Below, piece after piece: positions 47,499 to 58,450 of a stretch of DNA of 64,000 nucleotides. The stretch comes from Culex pipiens pallens (lineage: Eukaryota; Arthropoda; Insecta; Diptera; Culicidae). How positions within the stretch are numbered: the first letter of the stretch is position 1; every line of letters begins with the position of its first letter. Below the pieces are notes generated by a model. It saw only the letters and a list, made by a program, of their open reading frames with translations. It searched no databases and had not been told where the DNA came from. The DNA is taken from assembly GCF_016801865.2 (NCBI RefSeq), contig NC_068937.1, positions 74,064,813 to 74,128,812 of the forward strand, in the 5' to 3' direction. A program made the position numbers and the translations under genes.

Positions 47499-49956
47499 CC
47501 GTAATTCGTTAGATTAAATCTAATTGCTTCACAGACCAGCCACAGACCCGCATTCTTTTTGTAGCTTTTTAAATTAAACTGTAATGCTATCAATTCTTCA
47601 GGATCTCTGGTGTTAATTCTAATCCGAACCATAATAAGGTTTTTTATCCAGTTCCAAACCATAGAAGATTTATCGCATAATTTAATTCGATGAGTTATTG
47701 TGTCAAGATTACCACAAAATATACAGTTTGGAGAATCTATTCCAGCTATTCCATGACGAAACATTTTACTTCTGGTTGGAATAAGTTCATTCAAAAGTGA
47801 GAAAAGGTACGTTTTTGTATCAGATGATATAAATTTTTTATCAAGATTTTCGAAAATTAAGTCCCACTGAAGATTTTGCATTTCTGTTTGCATACGTGGC
47901 TTGATACTCATTTGATCAATAAAATAATTATAAAATAATTTACTCGTGTTCAGCACTGTTCGAGGTTTTAATTCAATAGCAAGATTAATCCATTCCCGCG
48001 CATTTCTCGTTACATGACGGTTGTTACTTTGCGCAATCATAAAATCATCGACCGAGGAACCAGAATTAGTTTTGAAAAATAAGATATTTTTAATAAATAG
48101 ACTTTTACATTTTGCTTCTACGTCTTCCAATGCAAGACCTCCTTTATAAATTGGAAGGTACAATTCATTCTTTGCAACGCTATAAAAGTAACCTTGCCAA
48201 AGAAACTTAAAACAGATTCTTCTTATCTCAGCTATATGTTTATTATTTGGAGGGAAAATTTGAGCGATGTACCATAGTTTAGAAAGCACGTATGTATTTA
48301 AAATAAATGCTTTTTGAAAAAGGTTCAATTTTCGACGATGATGTAGTGAAATTGTATATTTAAGTTTGTTAATTAGATCTTTATAATTTTCTGAAAAGGT
48401 TGTGTCAAAATTACGATGGAATGTTATGCCTAGTATTTTCAAATCATCGACTTCTTTTATCTGGTGTGGCCCTGAACTACAGTTGTTAAATCTCAGAAAC
48501 TGAGATTTACCGGTGTTGATTTTGATTTTAGCATAAATGCTAAAGTAGTTAATCAGTTCTAAGGCCTTATCAAACTCATGATCGTTTCTAATGAGTAAGC
48601 TAATGTCATCTGCATAAGCTATTACTTTTACAAAGCAATCGCCTATCAAACAACCTTTAACCGACTCAAAAAGCATACGAATCAAGGGTTCAATGTATAA
48701 ACAGAAAAGAGCCATACTCAATGGGCATCCTTGCCGAACTGAACATTCAATTTTGAAAGGATCCGTAAAAAACCGTTGAATAACACTTTAGACGTTGTAG
48801 AGACGACTAACGCAGCGAATAAAACCATCTGGAAGTCCAAACTTTTTCAATATTTTCCACAGAACTTCATGATCCACGCTGTCAAAAGCTTTTTCTAGAT
48901 CGATACTAAGTAAAAGATTTTTAAAATGTTTGGTCTGTTTTGATTTGATTAATACATTTCGCAATGTTCTAAGAACGTTAACACAGGATGTCTCTGAGAT
49001 ACAAGCTGACTGTCCAGGGCCAATCAATTTCTTCATCATGGGTTGTAATCTATTCTAAAGAATTTTAGTAAAGATTTTATAGTCTGTATTAAGCATGCTT
49101 ATGGGTCGCCTATTGTTAAGGTCATGAGGATCACCTTTTTTAGGGATGAGTGAAATTATTCCGGCTGAGAAATGTACTGTTAAATAAGTTTAACATGTCT
49201 GTATTTAAAATATCAAAGAATGTCTTATAAAAATCATAGTTTAAACCATCGGGTCCTGGTGAAGAGTTATTCGAAGCATTGAAAATAGCATCTTTTAATT
49301 CTTGTAAATCTATTGGTTTGGAAAGAGTATCACGTTCGGCATCGTTAAGCGTCTTTGTGATATGCTTCAAAATATCATCATTATCTGGCCCACTTTCAGC
49401 TCGTTTACTAAAAATTCCCTTAAAATGGTCAAAGATCTTTGATTTTAGTTCTGATGTGTTTGAAGTAACTTTGTTGTTTATGCGTAGACTGAAAAGCTTT
49501 GATGGTGTTGAATTTTTTATCCTAGATGTTATTTGATAAATACTAAGTTTCTCATTTTCAATTAAATTACTAGTTCGAAAAGTATAGCGATAAAATCTTA
49601 ATTTATTTTGCTCTATTTCCATTAATTTTGATTTAACAATTTTCATTTCAGAACATACGTTCTCTCCTTCTTTTTGCTTTTCAAAAAGTTCATTAAGACA
49701 ACGATAGTAAAAGCTTTTCTCTCGAATTGTTTGTTGATTACTTTCAAAGCTTATTTTTTTAAAGAAACTTTTTGATTTTGTTTTCATTACTTCATTCCAC
49801 CAATAGCATAAGTTTATAAACGAATTCCGATTTCTTAGTCCATTGTACATTGCCGTAAATTGCGTCAAAATTTCATTGTCATTGAGAAAAAAGGAATTTA
49901 GTTTCCAGAAACCACGACCTATGAAAATATTAGGAACATTGTCTTTTAAATTGAGT

Positions 49957-50035
49957 TTAAGCCTTTCAGGCCTGATGGGTCATATATGACCCAAATATCA
50001 AAGCTTTTTTGAAAATTCAGGCCCGAAAGGGTTAA
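49957..50035. mobile_element. 79-bp mini-MITE with TTAA target, in LINE ORF2
   Basis: TTAA at both edges encloses inverted ends of about 15 bp (GCCTTTCAGGCCTGA and the complement of TCAGGCCCGAAAGG). A second small palindrome GGGTCATATATGACCC lies inside. Removing 75 bp rejoins the ORF2 frame without a scar. The TTAA target suggests piggyBac-type mobilisation. Confidence 0.85.
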
Positions 50036-50919
50036 CAAGTACGCCATGGTGATCAGAAAAGCTTAAGGGTATTGTTTTAATACAAGATATTTGATTAATA
50101 AATTCATTCGATGCATAAAATCTGTCTAAACGTGATTTGGATTTACCTCTAAAAAATGTAAAGTTAACTCGAGATTTCAATAAGGTTTGTTCAACGTCTT
50201 TCAATTCTAGTCCAGAAATCAAATTTTGCAGTCCGTTGCAATAATTCTTAACTGCTCCATTCATGTCTTCAGCCGAAAGTATACAATTAAAATCACCAAC
50301 TATTACATTTTCCTTGCCATACGCAAGATGAATCAAAATGTCTTCATTAAATAACGTGTCTCTTTCCTTTTTCTGGTTGCTTCCACTATGTGCATAAATA
50401 TTTATAAAGTTAATAGAGTCAACGCAAACGGATGATATTCTACCGTTTTCATTCAAAATTATATCAGAATATTGTAAGTTATTTCGTAAAAGAATTCCAG
50501 TTCCCTTATTATCAGCGCTAATATTTACAATTGCTGTATGCGAATTCAGGAATGCAAAATTTTCAAATGATAGTTCTTGAATAAAAATAATGTCTAAGTC
50601 GTTGTTCCATATAAAATCTTTAAGTAGTGATTTTTTCACGTCGGAATTGATAGCATTTAGATTAGCGGTAGCAATATTACGAACTAGTGGCATAAGCGGC
50701 TACTGAAATTCGAAAAAGTTTGATAAAATCTCAAGTAAATCATCGGAACCGGGTTGAACGCACAATGTTTTGAACATCTTTACCTCCTCTTTGTTTTTTA
50801 CGTTTTTTATACCCACACACACACACATTCATACTCTGTTACGCAAAATGCAGGTCGCAAAACTACCATTCTCCTCCTTTTTCGCACGAAATACCCTCCT
50901 TCTCCATCATCACTTAATT

Positions 50920-51999
50920 CTACTTACGTGGTCGACCCCTTCCCTTCCCCCCCTTTCCCCCCTTTCCACCCTTTCCCTCTTTCCCATTCTTCCCCCCGTT
51001 TCCCCCAGTACCTTCAGGCCGGATCAGGCTGCGAGAGCGAGATCGGTTCACCAACTGTTCGAGTACGTTGCGTGAACTGCTTCGGGGCTTACGATGCTTA
51101 TCGCCGCCGAGATCGGGCGATTCGTCAGCGCCGGATTCCTCCTCTCGCTCATCTTCTTCGTCGTCGTCCATCTCGTTGTCGTCGCCTGCTTCTTCCGGCG
51201 TCGGCGATATTCCGCGATCGGGATCGCGCGGTTGTATTGGTGGCTTGTTTTGTGGTGTCAACGTGGTCATGTCGGTTGGTAGTGTGAGATCGGTTGCGTT
51301 GTTGACTGCGATCGCCCCTGCGACGATGGCACTGAAAGATCCGGCTGGCGCCGAAGACTTCAAGCTCGCTATCTTCGGGCAGTTGACCTTGATGTGTCCT
51401 TCCAGCTTACAATAGAAACATCTATTCTTTAAACCTTCATAGTACAAGCGTGCTTTGAAGTGACCGATGTAGAGGTTAGGCGGTATCTCCTTGGCGATCT
51501 CCATGTGGACGCCACGCACACCACTGTATACCGTGTAGCCGTATTCCGTTGGGTAGCGTTCCCGGACATGTTGCCGAATGGTTCCAAATTGAGACAGAAC
51601 GGCCGAAATGTCTTTCTCTTCGATTTCTGGCGGCAAGTTAAAAATCCTCACGTACCTGAACAGCCGGCTGGCCACTTCCAGTTTCACCACGGCGGCTTGG
51701 CCATCGCTATGCACGAAACGGTACTGCTCTTCTATTCTTCCGGTAAATTCTACGAAGGTCGGCTCATCCAAGAACTTGACGTAAAAACAGCGATCATTCT
51801 CGTCGCGGTAGATCGAGTGGACATCCGTGGCCGGAATCTTCAAAACGTTCGCTGTGAACCGTAGCACGTCCACGTGGGCAGGAACTTTCGCTGCGTTTCC
51901 GAAAACCATTTTCAGCGTATTCTTACGGGTTTTGTCCATGATTGCTTTCCAGTAAATTCCTTTAGTTGAGGTTAAGGACACACGGCGTGTGCCGAACAC
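50920..51999 (-). CDS. ORF1 protein of the L1-superfamily LINE
   Basis: An intact 359-codon frame. After a basic N-terminus, a region near residues 60-160 (FRYVRIFNLPPEIEEKDISA) looks like an RNA-recognition fold. A single CCHC knuckle CFYCKLEGHIKVNC follows near residue 200, then an acidic stretch with DDEEDEREEE and a Gly/Lys-rich tail. Such proteins bind LINE RNA and act as chaperones in the RNP. The first ATG (51,999) is used because the frame is open from there and the 5' UTR precedes it; an internal ATG at residue 21 is an alternative. The large plus-strand frames over it (50,754-51,864) are shadows. Confidence 0.8.
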   Translation of the reverse strand: MFGTRRVSLTSTKGIYWKAIMDKTRKNTLKMVFGNAAKVPAHVDVLRFTANVLKIPATDVHSIYRDENDRCFYVKFLDEPTFVEFTGRIEEQYRFVHSDGQAAVVKLEVASRLFRYVRIFNLPPEIEEKDISAVLSQFGTIRQHVRERYPTEYGYTVYSGVRGVHMEIAKEIPPNLYIGHFKARLYYEGLKNRCFYCKLEGHIKVNCPKIASLKSSAPAGSFSAIVAGAIAVNNATDLTLPTDMTTLTPQNKPPIQPRDPDRGISPTPEEAGDDNEMDDDEEDEREEESGADESPDLGGDKHRKPRSSSRNVLEQLVNRSRSRSLIRPEGTGGNGGKNGKEGKGGKGGKGGKGRGRPRK

Positions 52000-52058
52000 A
52001 AAAGACTATTGTGTTGAAGAGTGCTCGTATAAACGTGTGTTGTCGTATCAACGTCCGA

Positions 52059-52093
52059 GCGATAACTGATATTGAACTCAGAAAATCATGATT
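52059..52093. mobile_element. Palindromic MITE, right part
   Basis: GATATTGAACTCAGAAAATC to GGTAAG, the inverted counterpart of 46,778-46,812. See the left part at 46,778-46,886. Confidence 0.75.
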
Positions 52094-52612
52094 TTTGGTA
52101 AGGGTGTACTCAGTTCAGATAGCGCGATGCACTTTTACTTAAAAAATAAGCCCTTTTAAGTTTTCTGTCGAAAAATACCATCTGAAAATAAAAATGTATC
52201 ATGGGAAGTTGCGAATTATGGATTTGTAAGATTTCTTCACAAATCACAACTTTTCATGATACATGAATGTTTCTGGATGATATTTTTACGAACAGTTTTT
52301 TTCAGGCAAAAACCTGAACCTGTCATGATTTTTTTATGTTTCTGGATGATATTTTTTCGCACCAATTTTTTCAGGAAAAAGTAGAATTGGCCATGATTAT
52401 TTCATGTTCCTGGATGATATTTTTCGGTACCATGACATGATATTTTTAAGTTCAAAATGTCAACTTGGTTTGATATTTTTTTGATGTTTCGTAGAGTAAC
52501 TCATGTTACATTTTATGTTTCTACATCTCTTAAGTCAAGCGTTCTGGAAACATGTCATCTTCATGTTTTTGGCAACATGACAAGTTTACCGTAAGATGTA
52601 ATTTTCTGATCG
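52094..52612. repeat. Segment C, inverted copy of 57,953-58,450
   Basis: The copies share CAGTTCAGATAGCGCGA at one end and TAAGATGTAATTTTCTGATC at the other, with repeated CATGTTTCTGGATGATATTT words between. This looks like a non-coding TIR-less repeat or MITE arm. Confidence 0.7.
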
Positions 52613-52623
52613 GGCCGGGATCC

Positions 52624-53200
52624 CGGGCAGAAAGTCGCATCATGGGACGAACAAAAAAATAACTTGAGTTGTTCTTGATATCATGGCATGTTTGATATTT
52701 GTTCCAAAAACTCTTAAAATGCGCGCCGAAATCTATGTTCCTTGCTATGTTTGTAGACTTTTTATCATCAGTTGATAAATTTTCATTTTCTCATGATATT
52801 ACCGGACTTAGAAAAAATCGAAGGCCGAATTATTTTGGGACTTAGAAAAAAAAAATTGACCTCTTTATCATGAGATGATATTATTTTGTTTTATCATGTT
52901 TTCACTGGACTTAGCAAAATTTCGAAAGCCAAATTATTTTGGGACTTAGAAAAAATTTCGACCTCTTTATCATGAGATGATTTTTTCTAGTTTTATCTTG
53001 TTTTTGTTGGACTTAGCAAAATTTTCACTCCTCGACAAAATTTCACTTTTCCTACACTTAGAATATTTTTGAAAACCCGGGATTATGAGATGATTTACAA
53101 GGTTAAATTTTTTTCAAGCGGGACTTAGCTAAAATGGCAGTTTTGTTAATGGACATTTTTATTGACTTTTTTCCACTTTAATTTACTTTAAATACACTAG
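52624..53200 (+). repeat. FB-type arm fragment
   Basis: Starts CCCGGGCAGAAAGTCGCATC, matching the FB1/FB2 terminus except for one base, then continues with diverged GGGACTTAGAAAA blocks in three loose repeats to about 53,150. No matching right arm is nearby. Confidence 0.6.
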
Positions 53201-53229
53201 TTAAACTAATCACATTAAAAAGTATTTTA

Positions 53230-54600
53230 CCGCATATAAAATTTCATCGCAAAGCGCAAAAATGAGCCCACGCGCTCGCTCACTCTCTCTTTTCTCTCTT
53301 CTTTCGTTCACTGCTCGCACGCAACGCGCGAGACATGCCGTGACAGGAATCGGCAATCGGCAGACAGACAGCTTTTGCGTTCGTGGCGGGCTGGTTTGTT
53401 TACGTTTTCGCGCAGTAGTTTTCCACGGATAAATTGTAGTCCGCGAATCGCCGCGGGTTGTGAGTACGTTCTGTGGCCGAGGGAGTGTGTGTTCGTCCGT
53501 TCCGTGGCGTTCGGGAGCCGTGATATGTTGTGTTTAAGTGATTGTTTGTGTTTTTGTGGCTGGGGGGTGAAGAGAAAGTTTGACGGGTGCAAGGAAAGTT
53601 TCGGCCAAGCCGCTGCACCAGAAAAGTAATTCTCTTGCCCAAGATGCTGCTGTGGATTAACGAGGAAAGGATTTTGGCGGATTCGCCAGGACAAGGGACA
53701 AGGGTTTGTTTACGTTTTTGGTGCAGTAGTTTTCCACTGATTAACAACAGCCCGCGAATCGCCGCGGGTTGTAAGTGCGTATTTTGGCCGTGGGAATGTG
53801 CGTTCGTTGGTGTCGTTTAATGTGAGAGTTGCGAAATGTTGTTATTTATGTGAAAGTTGATGTTTTTGTGGCTCGTTGGAGAAGAAAAAGTTACGTTAGC
53901 GGGTGCATTACAAAGCCGCAGTTCGCAGAATCGAAATCCTCCTGCCTGCATGTCGCTGGTCATCATTCCTCCTCCTCCTCCAGCAGGTGCTATCAAGACG
54001 CGGATCAACGTCGGAATGATTTTGGCGAATTTGACAGTTCTCGGTGGAGGAAAACAGCAGTTTCGATTTTTTTTGGTTTTTTGTCGTCGCGTCATCAGAA
54101 TCGCGATTTGTGGAGGAACCGTATTTGGTCCGTGTGTTTTCGCGAGTGCGCGTGTGATTGTTTACGTTTCTGAACCTTCCTCTTGTGATTCCGGAGGAGA
54201 TGATTAAATTGTGTGGCTCGCAAGCAGTTTCACGGAGGAAGATGAGTCCACCTGAAGTGGCTACAGATGTTGGTTCTACTAGTCAACCGACAAATATTTT
54301 TCGACGATTTTTAAAACTCAGATAAGTATTGCTTGTTTTCTTTTTCTTTGTTTACTATTGAATTTTTAATTATTCCATAAATTTTGTTTGAGAATTGATG
54401 CTTGTGTTTTATTTTCTCTTACAGATCTACCAATAGGCATTTTCTGGACATTCGGCTTCTAGAATTTTGTTTACTTTGACCAATCAGCTGCAAAAATGTA
54501 TTGTGCTGCAATCATATGCTCTCTGGATGCATTTGAAGAGGATTAACAAGGTAAGTACGAGAATTATTATTTCAAAGTGAACCTATCACTTCAGTTTAGA
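53230..54600 (+). promoter_or_regulatory. Promoter and 5'-exon-like module, plus strand
   Basis: A CT-rich tract (53,276-53,310) is followed by GC-rich leader-like DNA. A 190-200-bp block occurs twice in tandem (53,394 on and 53,704 on, 310 bp apart), and each copy contains a strong donor-like site (GGTTGTGAGTACG; GGTTGTAAGTGCG). Further on, AAACTCAGATAAGTATTG (about 54,328), an AT-rich intron-like stretch, the acceptor-like TTTTCTCTTACAG (about 54,424) and the donor CAAGGTAAGTACG (about 54,550) follow. The exon/intron-like plan is the same as on the minus strand at 59.0-60.2 kb. No open frame is convincing. It could be a non-coding transcript or the 5' end of a gene. Confidence 0.4.
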
Positions 54601-54699
54601 AATTCTTTCAAACATTTCAATGTTTGTTTAGCAAAGTTCAGTTTTTCATACTGTTATTTATGCTGATTTTGAATACACATTATTGACTTTTGACAGATT

Positions 54700-56306
54700 T
54701 TTTTTTTTTTTTTGGGAGGGTGGTCCAGCCGCACATCGTTGATGTTGAAACCTCTAAACTGGGCCCTCGTCCTGTCACGTCCGTCAGTAGTCTTGTCGTA
54801 CATTACAACTAGAATCAGATCTGCCAATGAATTAGTACACTTCGACCAAATAAACACTGACGCTGTATGGATCTGACTCTAGAATAAATGCACAGTTGTG
54901 TGTTATTCATTAGTCCAAAATGTTCAATTATTCATTTAAGTCCAAATATTCATTTGCTTTGGATTGAAAATCTAAATTTTAATCTAAAATCCTCTAAACT
55001 TAACCCTCTACAACCCAACCCCGCCTTTAGGCGGGCTTCGTTTAAAAAAATGGCCAAAAATCCATTTTTCAACCAATTTTTGATCTTTAAAAAGCATTGG
55101 AAAGAAGAACTCTTAAAATTTTAGAAAATTTATGGGTTGGAAGTTTTACTTGTTTTATGTGACTTTGCCAATGTTTTCAAAAATGTCATTTTTTAGGTGT
55201 CAACTTTGGCAGTATTTTTTACTAACATTTCCTATATTTTAAGTATAAAGAAGCATGCAGTAATTTTTCTTGTGTCCCAGGCTATGCCTCTACGCATTTA
55301 TTTACAATTTAAATGTTAATGGTGCCATTTTATAGCAGAAAATATGAAAAACAACCAAAAAATTAAAAAGTGGCTATGAAAACATGAAAAAATTAGATAG
55401 GCAAAATTTAATGATAGGAGGTGGTAGAATAGGCCAAATACTACCAAAAACAAACATAAACTAAACAAGATAAATGCAAATTAAAATACTAAAAATAAAA
55501 CAAGAAAAACATAAAACAAGAGAAGTAAAGTTTTTCGTAGAACAAAAGTTGCTCAAAATGACCTCCTAAACACGGGAAAAATAAAATTTCTCGAAAAAAA
55601 AATTTGGGCAGTAGAGGGTTAATGTTCAAAACTAAACGTTCCATTAACTGTTGCAGTACTACTTTTATAAAAAAAACAATAAAAATTTGTGAACTAATGT
55701 ACAAATAGGATAGAAATCGCGATTTTAAAAAGAAATGATCATTTACGTCAAAAGATCCGTAGTTCCTCGATTCGCAACAATGGTCAATACAACCATAATC
55801 CGAAACCGTTAGTTCAACAGATCAACGAATTTTGTCCGATATCATTACATTATTGATTGATCGAGACTCTATGGACAATTTGACATAAAAGAATGCCTAG
55901 TATTCTACATCAATCAAAGTTTATTGACAGCATTACTCTAACTTAACAATTGCAACTAAATTTATCATCAAATAGATTTGGAAAGCATACAGATTTATTT
56001 TGAATGCTAATGCTAAGCAACAAATCAATTGTACTATCCTAAAGTCCCACCTAAATCCCACATTGTGATAGTGAAAAAGTCACAGAAGCAGCGGTGTCTT
56101 GTGCAATTGTGATATTTTCACTATCGGAGAACTACCTAGTTCACGAAGACAGCTTATCGGTCAACGCTTAAGCCCTGGGGCTGCGACAAAGCGAGTTCTC
56201 GTAGCATGAAGTGGTGTCCATAGTGCTTATAAAAAAGAATGTATACCCAAATTTTAACTAATACACTAGGATCAAATCATGCCCCTTGACTTTACAAGGC
56301 CCAGGG
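54700..56306 (-). mobile_element. Retroposon with poly(A) and 23-bp TSD
   Basis: A perfect 23-bp duplication lies at 54,677-54,699 and 56,307-56,329. A T run at 54,700-54,713 is the poly(A) tail of a minus-strand insertion. Without the nested piggyBac-type MITE the body is about 985 bp. Features include an internal ATAGTGAAAAA.../TTTTCACTATCG short inverted repeat near 56,070-56,125. There is no coding sequence. It may be a SINE, a 5'-truncated LINE or a processed non-coding RNA. Confidence 0.85.
55000..55622. mobile_element. 623-bp MITE with TTAA target (piggyBac type)
   Basis: TTAA at 55,000-55,003 and 55,619-55,622 encloses CCCTCTAC and GTAGAGGG ends. CCC starts with a TTAA target are characteristic of piggyBac superfamily elements. 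The interior is AT-rich and lacks transposase. It lies inside the 54,700-56,306 retroposon. Confidence 0.85.
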
Positions 56307-56329
56307 ACATTATTGACTTTTGACAGATT

Positions 56330-56830
56330 GATATAAAATTCTGAAAATAAATTATTTATTGATAAGGATTGCATATATTTTTTAGATTCTTTCCTTTAAA
56401 GACCATATTTTTGTTTATTTTTTTTTGTTTGGGAATTTAATAAATTTAAATGTTTGTATAAGACCGAGCCACGTTGCCCAGTTGTAACGCTTCCGCCTTG
56501 ACAATATTTACAAATTTCTACACTTTCAAATAGGTTTGCTAGAATTTCCGGAAAATTTTCAGCGGCCAATGCAAATAAATTAGTGCATTATTGATTTGTT
56601 TAGTTCAATTGTACAGATTTTCGAAGCTTTTTCTTTGACTTGGCTTTACAAAAAGTTTGATTTGTTTTAATATTGTTAGTTGTATGCAATTTTGGATGTA
56701 ATTTTTTGATGCCCCCTGATTTTTCGGGCAAACTTCGAAGGGAGGAGTGACAAAAACTTGAAATAAAATTTTTACCAGCCTTACTTATTCACACTAAACT
56801 TTGAATTAATTCGAATTATACGGCAAATGA
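56330..56830. other. AT-rich DNA with a SINE head fragment
   Basis: At 56,462-56,502 the plus strand reads GACCGAGCCACGTTGCCCAG and on to CGCTTCCGCCTTGAC. This is the head of the SINE family at 47,176-47,498, truncated in the anticodon arm. The rest is non-coding. Confidence 0.6.
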
Positions 56831-57483
56831 TACAGTCATCCCACATATTCGGAACACCCACAAATTCGGGACACTTTTGTGATAATTTGTCAAAAGCATG
56901 CCAAATGCATCTTTTCTGTGTACCCTGCTATTTTTAGGACCTTTATTTGGACATTCCTTTGCTATTTCATTAATATAAGTAGTACTTTTAAAACAAAAAA
57001 CTGCATTTCGAGACTATTTTATTCAGAGCAGCAAAATGCTGCTTCCAAATTGCCTGTTCCATAATTGTGGGATGTTATTGTGCCTCCCACAATTGTGGAA
57101 CACCTGAATTTAACTGATATTTTCACAAAAAAAAAGTTAGCAGACCATTCATAAAACATTACTAAGCATGAGTTTTATTGGTTTCAGAATGTGATGTCAT
57201 TATTTTTTTTTAAAATATGTACCCCCTGGAGCGATAAAAAAGATTGTTTACATCGTTAGAAAAAAGTGTTCCGAATTTGTAGATTTCAAGGGTCAAAGTG
57301 TCTCTTCAAAAACTTGATATAAAACGATAAAATTTGCAGTTGTTCGATACAGCATTCGAAAGATCGCAAAAACAGCTTTCAAATGAAGGTAAAAGCGAAT
57401 CATTATGTTCAATTATCGATTTTCTATGATTTTTTGAATATTGGCCGATCTGTAAACTGTTCCGAATATGAGGGATGACTGTA
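56831..57483. mobile_element. 653-bp TIR element, TA target, pogo-like ends
   Basis: The ends TACAGTCATCCCACATATTC and the complement of GAATATGAGGGATGACTGTA give inverted repeats of about 25 bp with TA edges. The CAGT start resembles pogo/Tigger. There is no transposase frame. Its right half is the source of the inner part of segment A at 44.6-44.9 kb. Confidence 0.8.
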
Positions 57484-57953
57484 TACAAATATTTTCAAAA
57501 ATTTAGATTGTCATTATGTTTAGACTTCCAGCAGATTGTTTGCTATAGTTTTTAATTTTAGGTTTATTTAATAAAAATAAATTTTACTTGATTATCACAT
57601 TATATCATTAAATTAATTTGTTTTATTAAAATACAATTGAAAAACAGTCTATATAAAACTTATATTTTCTTACTGTGTATTACGCTTTCTAAAGCAACCA
57701 AATTATTACAGAAAAAAATATCTGGAAACATCACAACTTGTTATAATACTTTTATGTTTTTGAATGATATTTTTCGCCCCACATTTTTACAGGAAAAAAA
57801 TGAACTGGTCGGGATAATTTTATGTTTATGGATGATATTTTTCCGCACCATAGCATGATAATTTGAAGTTTCCAACACGAACTTAAGTTGATAATTTTTT
57901 GATATGCGTAGTTTTATGTTCGCGTTTATGTTTGATTACCCGATCAGAAAATT
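57484..57953. repeat. Outer part of segment A, inverted partner of 44,196-44,640
   Basis: Recognised by GAAAAACAGTCTATATAAAA and ending at TTTGATTACCC. It abuts segment C' without a spacer. Confidence 0.7.
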
Positions 57954-58450
57954 ACATCTTACGGTAAACTTGTCATGTTGCCAAAAACATGAAGATGACA
58001 TGTTTCCAGAACGCTTGACTTAAGAGATGTAGAAACATAAAATGTAACATGAGTTACTCTACGAAACATCACAAAAATATCAAACCAAGTTGAAATTTTG
58101 AACTTCAAAATATCATGTCATGGTACCGAAAAATATCATCCAGGAACATGAAATAATCATGGCCAATTCTGCTTTTTCCTGAAAATAATGGTGCGAAAAA
58201 ATATCATCCAGAAACATAAAAAAATCAAGACAGGTTTAGGTTTTTGCCTGAAAAAAACTGTTCGTAAAAATATCATTCAGAAACATTCATGTATCATGAA
58301 AAGTTGTGATTTGTGAAGAAATCTTACAAATCCATAATTCGCAACTTCTCATGATACATTTTTATTTTCAGATGGTATTTTTCGACAGAAAACTTAAAAG
58401 GACTTATTTTTTAAGTAAAAGTGCTTCGCGCTATCTGAACTGAGTAAGCC
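57954..58450. repeat. Segment C', inverted partner of 52,094-52,612
   Basis: Begins GATCAGAAAATTACATCTTA and ends in CGCGCTATCTGAACTGAG. It lies between A' and B', an order not found on the other side, so the duplication was rearranged or C inserted here. Confidence 0.7.

Larger units (their letters stand above)
47051..50693 (-). pseudogene. ORF2 (endonuclease-RT) of the L1-superfamily LINE
   Basis: Starts at 50,693 with an exonuclease-endonuclease-phosphatase-type domain (IIFIQELSFENFAF, VIVGDFNCI, SFSDHHGVLVN). A mini-MITE interrupts it at 50,035-49,957, and the frame then resumes exactly. RT motifs follow: SPGPDGLNYDFYKTFF, LLLSIDLEKAFDSVDHEVLW, VRQGCPLSMALFCLYIEPLI and the catalytic box AYADDIS. 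Towards the C-terminus lie ELYLPIYKGGLALED and the finger CIFCGNLDTITHRIKLC. Disabling changes are a frame change at about 49,140, stops near 49,053 and 48,790, and the SINE at 47,498, after which LTNYGLDGMGCLEKF leads to the natural stop at 47,051. Confidence 0.9.
46887..52058 (-). mobile_element. L1-superfamily LINE, near full length, in a MITE
   Basis: Contains a 5' UTR, ORF1, ORF2 and a 3' UTR ending in an A tract (T run at 46,887-46,896). GATATT is found at both edges (46,882-46,887 region and 52,053-52,064 region), a short TSD. ORF2 has the C-terminal CCHC-like finger and KFLWQ/GGLAL motifs of the L1/Tx1 group. It carries a SINE (47,176-47,498) and a 79-bp mini-MITE (49,957-50,035). Only a few further mutations disable it, so it is fairly young. 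Confidence 0.85.

Noticed and set aside
50754..51864. Plus-strand ORFs opposite the LINE ORF1
   Set aside because: Antisense shadows of an intact LINE ORF1 with a clear CCHC knuckle.
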